Shown here piece after piece: positions 6,911 to 13,300 of a DNA stretch of 16,957 bases. The stretch is from the NCBI GenBank assembly GCA_030430725.1, contig JAUIKP010000016.1, forward strand, positions 1 through 16,957. The letters are read 5' to 3'. This DNA comes from Nitrospiria bacterium (GTDB taxonomy: Bacteria; Nitrospirota; Nitrospiria; Nitrospirales; UBA8639). Below the pieces are notes generated by a model. The model was not told the origin of the DNA. It did no database searches and worked only from the letters and a program-made list of their open reading frames with translations. The position numbers and the translations under genes are program-made. The stretch's first letter is position 1. Every line of letters begins with the position of its first letter.

Positions 6911-7768
6911 TTAAGGTTTGGCAGTTTGTTTACTCGTGGACGTCGGTGAGGCTAAAGGCTTCGTGCTTGGCGTAAATGTTGATTGCGTGGGAAACGTGCC
7001 TTCCGGAAATTTCGCGCTTCCACTCATACCGGCTAAGACACCTGTGGGATGTTTGTGAAATCGGCCAAAGACCCGAATGGTTTGACTTACAGGATCAACA
7101 CGAGGACCAATTTCCACCACTTCCGCCGAATAGTCCTTTTGAGTCTCATCGATACTAAATGAAAACGGACTATTCTTGGCGATCCACCGTAGAGAAGACG
7201 ACGGCAGAATCAGTTCAATATCCAGATCCTGATTACTGACAATACTCACTAGATCATCGTACGGATTCACACTTTCATAGGGGTGCACCAACGTCTTGAC
7301 CACATGTCCGGCAAAAGGGGCTGGAATCCCGCAACCTTGAACAATCACTTGTGCTCTGGTGAGAACCGCCCGGGCCTTTTTTAATTCGGCCTGGGAGATG
7401 TCCACTTCCAACCGGCCAATCCCGTGAAGAGCGGCCAGCTCCTCGTTATTGATGACAGTCTTTTGCCTTGCGTCCAAATCCGCTTGGGCGGCCGATAATT
7501 CCGCGCGGTATTTGGCACATTCAAATTCAACAAGGATGTCGCCCTTATTAAATGCGTCCCCGTCTCGAAACGGCATCCGCTTCACTAACGCCTGGATTTC
7601 ACTGGCCAGCACCGCTTCAACGACAGGTTTCACGATACCCCGAATCGTCTGAAGATCCGATGAGGGCAAACTACTGCGACCTCCGCTTTTTGCCACACTG
7701 ATGCTCCAAGTCAGCACGACCAGACTCAGGACCAAACACAGAATAGTGATAGGGTGTCGATGTATCAT
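6911..7768 (-). CDS. Periplasmic HlyD/RND-type adaptor subunit
   Basis: 285 residues. An N-terminal hydrophobic signal (about 8-26, ILCLVLSLVVLTWSISVAK) directs export; it has no lipobox, so it is either cleaved or kept as an anchor. Residues about 45-86 form the first lipoyl half (VVEAVLASEIQALVKRMPF, then GDAFNKGDILVEFEC). About 87-145 is a helical hairpin rich in Ala/Glu/Lys, and APFAGHVVKTLVHPYESVN (about 151-169) is the second half. The beta-barrel part ends near 255 and is followed by a Thr/Ser/Pro-rich tail. This is a small member of the membrane-fusion family, expected to bridge the inner-membrane parts and the TolC-type channel. ATG 7768 overlaps the TGA of the outer-membrane factor gene by 4 bp. 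The Shine-Dalgarno sequence is the GAGAGAG just upstream, inside that gene. Confidence 0.88.
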   Translation of the reverse strand: MIHRHPITILCLVLSLVVLTWSISVAKSGGRSSLPSSDLQTIRGIVKPVVEAVLASEIQALVKRMPFRDGDAFNKGDILVEFECAKYRAELSAAQADLDARQKTVINNEELAALHGIGRLEVDISQAELKKARAVLTRAQVIVQGCGIPAPFAGHVVKTLVHPYESVNPYDDLVSIVSNQDLDIELILPSSSLRWIAKNSPFSFSIDETQKDYSAEVVEIGPRVDPVSQTIRVFGRFHKHPTGVLAGMSGSAKFPEGTFPTQSTFTPSTKPLASPTSTSKQTAKP

Positions 7769-9546
7769 GGATTAACTCTCTCTTGGTGTTGAGTGGTTGT
7801 CTCTTGGGATTGCGCGATAGTGTCTTGAGATTGGGCTTCAGGCTCTTGAGATTGCGCGCCAGTCTCTTGGAGTTGGGCCTCAGGTTCTTGAGATAGCGTG
7901 CCAGTCTCTTGGAGTTGGGCTTCAGATTTCTGAGATACCGCGTCAGCCTTTTGGGTTTGCCCGACCGTCTCTTGGGATTGAGGCTCGGTCCCTTGGGATT
8001 GAGTGGTTGGCGGTTGAGTTTGAACGTCAGTTGGATGAACCTGCGCGAAAACCTCGGGGCGTTCAAGCCATTCCCAACGTTCTTGCAAGGCCACGGCCAG
8101 TTCTTCGACCCCGTCTCCCGTGATGTCCGTGGGGAAGGGGTCTTCTCCAATCGCGGCTAACACATTGGCATAGGCCATTTCCAATTTGGCCAGTGCCGAT
8201 TCATACCGTAATTCAGCGACGAGGCCTTGCATTTTTTCCCGGATGACCAGATGCTCACTGAGCCGGTTCAGGGACCAGGCACGCTGGACCTGTTCGGCAA
8301 TAGCCATTTGGGTCTCGAGGTAGCGCTTTCCCGTAGCCGCATCCTTCATAGCCGCATGATATTGCGCCACCGACACATGGACTTGACTCATCAGAGCCAT
8401 CGTCAACGCCAGGCTTTGCATGTCCAATACTTTCTCTTGAGCGTCAATGACCTGTAAGCGGACGGGGTGCCGGAACACATTCAACAGATTCCAGCTGATT
8501 TTGGCTCCGTAATTCAGCCAATTATTATGAAACAGAAAGTTGTTGCTATCGTAATTGCCCCCCATATACACATTGAGGTTGGGGAGCAATTCCAGAATGG
8601 CGGCTTTGGTTTCTTTGGCGTTTATACGTTTTTGGTAGTCGACCTTTCGCAGTTCAGGACGATTCATGAGTGCACGGTATTCCAAATCTTCCAGCTTCTC
8701 GGAGACCTTCGATTCGAGGAGTGGATGTTCCGGCACCGCCAATTCATAGGGCTCACCGGGATCCAGATTCATGAGTTCGGCAAGGTGAATTCTGGATAGC
8801 GATAATTCCTGATACAGCTGTTGAATTTCCCGTTGCGCGCTCAGAAGTTCCCGTTCATATTGTAGTGAAGTAAGTGGATCCGCCAGGGCCCGTTCTCGGA
8901 TCTGATGGACTTCACCCAGCGCTTGGTTCACCCAATCCTGAAGAAACGCCAGGCGACCCAACGCCCGTTCCGCTCCCACGGCCTTCCAAAAAGCTGAACG
9001 GACATCCTGAATAACCCGATTGGCAATGCGACGTTTATCTTCTTCCGCAATGAGCACGTCGTTAGCCGCTTGCTCGGCCCTGACATAGGACAGTCCAAAA
9101 TCCAGCACATCCCAGCTTAAGGCTAAATTGGCCGTGTAAATATTCTTGTCAGAAGACGTGGAGGATACGAGGGATTGTTGACCTGTTTCTAACGACTGGC
9201 TGCTCGCTCCCGCAAAGTTGCTGCGTCCATTATAGGCCGCATTCGCCACCACTTTTGGCAGCATATCGTAATGCGCCAGATCCAGTTGGCGATGCGTGAC
9301 CATTTCCTTCAATCCCTGGACCCGCGTTTCCAAATTATATTTCAACGCCCGCGCCATCGCTTCATACAGCGTGATGGGGCGAGCCACGGGTTCCTGAAAG
9401 TGCGTGAGTTGAGCCAGGTCCTCTTGGACCCGCTGTTGAATCTCGTCCTGCGTGAGTGGAGTAGGCATAACGGCACAACCGGAGTCCAGCAGAGCCAATC
9501 CCATCACCACCACACCGATCAGAATTTTTTGAACCTGTAGTCCCAT
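7765..9546 (-). CDS. TolC-family outer-membrane efflux/secretion channel with Gln-rich heptad tail
   Basis: 593 residues from ATG 9546 (an in-frame TTG at 9573 would add nine; neither start has a clear Shine-Dalgarno sequence). The N-terminus MGLQVQKILIGVVVMGLALL is a signal peptide, followed by DSGCAV, which may be an atypical lipobox (Asp at -3 is unusual). The body has two TolC-type repeats of long amphipathic helices (ARALKYNLETRVQGLKEM; later ALMNRPELRKVDYQKRINAK) with beta-strand segments such as LSWDVLDFGLSYVRAEQ and KISWNLLNVFRHPVRLQ. ANVLAAIGEDPFP near the C-terminal end of the body is characteristic of the family. The last 86 or so residues are an unusual Gln/Ser/Glu-rich tail of about twelve seven-residue units, absent from ordinary TolC proteins. 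First gene of the minus-strand operon, divergent from the giant protein gene. Confidence 0.9.
   Translation of the reverse strand: MGLQVQKILIGVVVMGLALLDSGCAVMPTPLTQDEIQQRVQEDLAQLTHFQEPVARPITLYEAMARALKYNLETRVQGLKEMVTHRQLDLAHYDMLPKVVANAAYNGRSNFAGASSQSLETGQQSLVSSTSSDKNIYTANLALSWDVLDFGLSYVRAEQAANDVLIAEEDKRRIANRVIQDVRSAFWKAVGAERALGRLAFLQDWVNQALGEVHQIRERALADPLTSLQYERELLSAQREIQQLYQELSLSRIHLAELMNLDPGEPYELAVPEHPLLESKVSEKLEDLEYRALMNRPELRKVDYQKRINAKETKAAILELLPNLNVYMGGNYDSNNFLFHNNWLNYGAKISWNLLNVFRHPVRLQVIDAQEKVLDMQSLALTMALMSQVHVSVAQYHAAMKDAATGKRYLETQMAIAEQVQRAWSLNRLSEHLVIREKMQGLVAELRYESALAKLEMAYANVLAAIGEDPFPTDITGDGVEELAVALQERWEWLERPEVFAQVHPTDVQTQPPTTQSQGTEPQSQETVGQTQKADAVSQKSEAQLQETGTLSQEPEAQLQETGAQSQEPEAQSQDTIAQSQETTTQHQERVNP
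7774..8025 (-). repeat. 21-bp tandem repeat encoding a (xQxQExx)-type heptad tail
   Basis: About twelve degenerate seven-residue units in a row, for example TQSQGTE, PQSQETV, AQLQETG, TLSQEPE, AQSQEPE, AQSQDTI, AQSQETT and TQHQERV. Glutamine at the fourth position is essentially invariant and the second is usually Gln. The DNA period is 21 bp, with some neighbouring units nearly identical (AQLQETG twice), so copy number may vary between strains. Confidence 0.85.
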
Positions 9547-10328
9547 AGATAATAAAATGCACGATCCAGCCAATCCAATTTATTTGCGCACTGATCTCAT
9601 GACCACAAGCACTCGGGTGCGGATTGTCACCACCCGAATGACTGCGCTGATCGGCATGTCGAATCTTCCGCAAATCAAGTCGGTCTATCCTTCCGGGCCC
9701 TTCGACCATTTCTGTTCACAATAGAAAACGGAACGCCCCCCTTTGCAGCTTTCCAGTTCTGTTTCTCGGTTTTTCTTATGTCAAGATTAGCTAACGGGCA
9801 TTTTTTCTATGTTCATTTCTTGCCCGGGCACAAAACAAAAGGCAACAACTTCACTCAACTTCTTTCACCGTCATATGTTGACCGCCATGGCAACCCCAAA
9901 AATATTTTTCACATCCACCTCATTTTTCCCTTAAGTCTTGTCTTCATTATCCTTATGAACCAGATCCACCGGATTTTATTGTCAATGACTGTTTGATCCC
10001 CGGACCGCCTCTCGTTCCCAAACCCGTTCTCGCCCTCAAACCCCTAAAAATCCAGATAGGAAAATTTTTCCTTATTTCTTCCAGTAAATAAAGCTGGTGA
10101 CCGAATAAGGAGGTAGCTCATACCGTGGGAATGCGTCAAAGGAAACAACAAGATGTCAGATGTGTCATGAGAGTTTAATGGAGATCATGGCTGCTGGTGA
10201 AACACCGAAGAAAGAATCGCGTCATCAAGATAGGTTCGTGAAGTCAGGTGAATCACCCCAATCAGTTGAAATACCTGAAAGAAAAAACGTCTGCGCCACG
10301 ACTCACTGGCACGAGGAATCGCATTGCA
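9547..10328. promoter_or_regulatory. Long divergent intergenic region between channel operon and giant-protein gene
   Basis: About 780 bp separate the two divergent units, so both promoters must lie here. I see no convincing protein gene: the open frames at 9778-9996 (72 codons) and 10160-10369 (69 codons) look non-coding. Visible structure: a stem TCGGGTG (9613-9619) with CACCCGA (9631-9637), and an AT-rich palindrome AGGAAAA-T-TTTTCCT at 10058-10072. The region 9780-10080 is pyrimidine- and AT-rich compared with the flanking genes. No sigma-54-type promoter or known riboswitch core was recognised. Confidence 0.5.
10107..10178 (+). other. Strong Shine-Dalgarno sequence with a possible 15-codon leader ORF
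   Basis: AAGGAGGT (10107-10114) is a full match to the anti-Shine-Dalgarno sequence. It is followed by a GTG at 10125 and an in-frame ATG at 10131, giving the short peptide MRQRKQQDVRCVMRV before TAA at 10176-10178. This lies about 150 bases ahead of the giant gene's ATG. It could be a leader peptide, an orphan ribosome-docking site, or chance. Confidence 0.3.
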
Positions 10329-13300
10329 ATGAAAACTCTGTTAGCACTCGAACCCAGAATCCTCTTTGATGGGGCGGCCCTCGTCACCGGGGCAGAAGTG
10401 GCCCAGGACCAGACCTCCCAGGATCAATCTATGCCGGGAACCGATACCGATGCGGCTAATAATTCCGGTGAACCTATGGCCAGTGCCCATGAAGCCGATT
10501 GGGCCGACAGTTTGTTACTTGCCGCCCCCACGCCATCCGATCATCGGGAAATGGTCTTCATCGATACGCGGGTTGAGGATTATCAGACCCTCATGAAAGG
10601 TATCCATCCAAGCGCGGAAGTCATTCTTCTGGATGGGGGGCGGGACGGACTTGAACAAATTGCCGAGGTGCTCAAGGGCCGGAATGCTGTGGATGCCATT
10701 CATCTCATTGGAGAAGGCACCGAAGCGGAACTGCATTTAGGCACGGCCTTTCTCACCAATGATTCGATCAGCAATCACTATGCAGCGTTGTTGAGTCAGA
10801 TCGGGCAGAGTTTGTCTGCCGACGCCGATCTGTTGATCTATGGCTGTACCTTTGGACGCGGTCAGGCCGGCTTCTCGGCGATCCAAACCCTAGCCGAACT
10901 GACAGGGGCTGATATTGCCGCGAGCACGGACCGGACCGGGCACGTCAGCGAATATGCCAACTGGGAATTGGAAGTAGCAACCGGGGTCATTGAAACGTCG
11001 GTCGTCATTGGCGAAGCCACCCAGGAAGCCTGGGAGGGTGTGCTGGCCACTTTTACCGTGACCAATACCAATGACGCCGGAGCGGGGTCACTCCGCCAGG
11101 CCATCATCGACGCGAATGCCGCACCGGGAACCGACACCATCATCGTGCCGATCGGCACATACCTCTTAACGACCGGTCAACTGCAGATCGATGACAACGT
11201 GATCATCACCGGTGCCGGCGCAGCCAATACCATTATCGATGGCAACGCAAACGGCCGGGTATTTGAGACGCGGGGAAGTAGCACAACCACCATGAGTGGA
11301 ATCACCATTCAAAACGGTTCGGCAAGTAACAATGGAGCCGGTGTGTATGTGAACAATTCCAGCATTCTGAATCTCAGCGATGCCAGGTTAACGAATAACG
11401 ACGGCACGGGTGGCGACGGCGGCGCCTTTCATGTGCATGGCACGCTGAATCTTAACCGGGTCCTCATTGATAATAATTTGGCCGATAAGGGCGCCGGGAT
11501 TTATTTTCATGGAGCCGTTGGGGGTTCTCTGACCAACGTCACAATCAGTGGCAATACTGCGGTCAACGAAGGAGGCGGGATCTGGACAGAAAACCCGATC
11601 ACGATCATGAATTCAACAATTGCCTTCAACACAGCACCCATTGGCGGAGGCGTGTATGACAAAAACGGCATGGAGATCACTCTCACCAATTCGATTCTCC
11701 ATAATCCAGGATCACCGAATAGTTTTGGCACGTTAATCTCGGGTGGGAACAATATCGATAGCGATGGCACGGCGGGATTGGGAGATCCGTTGGACGGCCA
11801 GGACCCCATGTTGGGTGGTCTGGCAGACAACGGGGGGCCGACCTGGACCCATGCGCTCCTGGCGGGCAGCCCGGCCCTCAACGCGGGCACGACATCCGGC
11901 GCACCTGCCGTCGATCAACGGGGACTGACCCGTGATGCCGCACCGGATATCGGCGCGTACGAATATAAGTCCTCCGCTTTTGTCTCGAAAAATGAATTCA
12001 TGGTCAACGCTCCTTCCGGAGACAACGAAATGATGAGCGGCCCGCTACGCGGGGCAGAGCGGGCGGTGGATATCGCCCCGAACGGCGACTATGTGGTGGT
12101 GTGGACGAACGGCACGTCCAACGACAAAGTGTATGCCAAAGTCTTTGACGCCAGCGGCAATCAGAAAGTCGCACAATTTCAAGTCAATATTGGTGGTGGT
12201 ACCAACAATTGGACAGATGTGGCCGTAGACGACAGCGGGAATTTCGTCATCACCTGGACGCAAGGAAACGAGGTGTTCATGCGTCGGTTCCTGGCCAACG
12301 GCACCGCCGTCGACGCCGGAGACGTGATGGTCAACACTGGCACGGCCAACACTCAACAAAACCCGTCCGTCAACATGAACGGTAACGGCAATTTCGTGAT
12401 CGCCTGGGAAGGCGATGGCGGCGGCAACGAAGGGATCTTCGTGCGGCAGGGCACCTTTGGCGGTGGGTTGGTCGGCAGCGACATCACTGTCAACACGGCC
12501 ACTGCTGCGAAGGACCCGTCTGTGGGCATTGACGATTCGGGAAACTTCGTCGTCGTGTGGGATAACGGGTCGGACGTGTTCTTTCAACTCTACAACAACG
12601 CGGGCGTTCCCCAAAACAGCGGGCAGGTTGACGTGATCTTACAGGCCAGCGCGGGCGGCGCGGCGGTGGATATGAGCGGCGACGGCCGGTTCACGGTAGC
12701 CTATCGCGCTACCGTTCTGGATGTGGATGTCTACGTCAGGCAATTCGATGCAACGGGCAACTCGCTATTCCTCCCGAAAACTGTCAACACCACGACACTC
12801 TTGACCACACAAACCAATCCCTCGGTCACCATGGACGATATTGGTGAATTCATCGTCGTCTGGGAGGGCACCGGCAACCAGCCGGGACAGGTTGACGGTT
12901 CGGGGGTCTTCGGTCAAAAGTTCAACGCCGGCGGTCAAAAAATCGGATTTGAGTTTTTAATCAATCAAACCACCGCCAACACCCAGGACCGTGCCTCGGT
13001 GGCCATGCTGGACCGGGACAACTTCGTGGCCGTGTGGACCGGCAGCGACGGCGCCCAAACCGATATTTTTGCCCGCCAATTCGGGAGTACAGCCACCCCA
13101 ACGCTGGACCTTGATGTGAATAACAGCAGTGGAGCTTTAGACAATGATTATGCCTTCACCTTTACCGAGGACGACGGCCCCACGGCCATTGCCGACAGCG
13201 ATACCGACCTGGCGGATGGGGACAGCACAACGTTCGCCTACGTGACCCTGTCCGTCAGCGGCCTGCTGGACGGCAATGCGGAGGTCCTGATCCTCGACGG

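Noticed and set aside
9778..9996. 72-codon plus-strand frame MSRLANGHFFY...
   Set aside because: No Shine-Dalgarno sequence, His/Phe/Ile-rich composition in AT-rich DNA, no recognisable family. Kept as intergenic.
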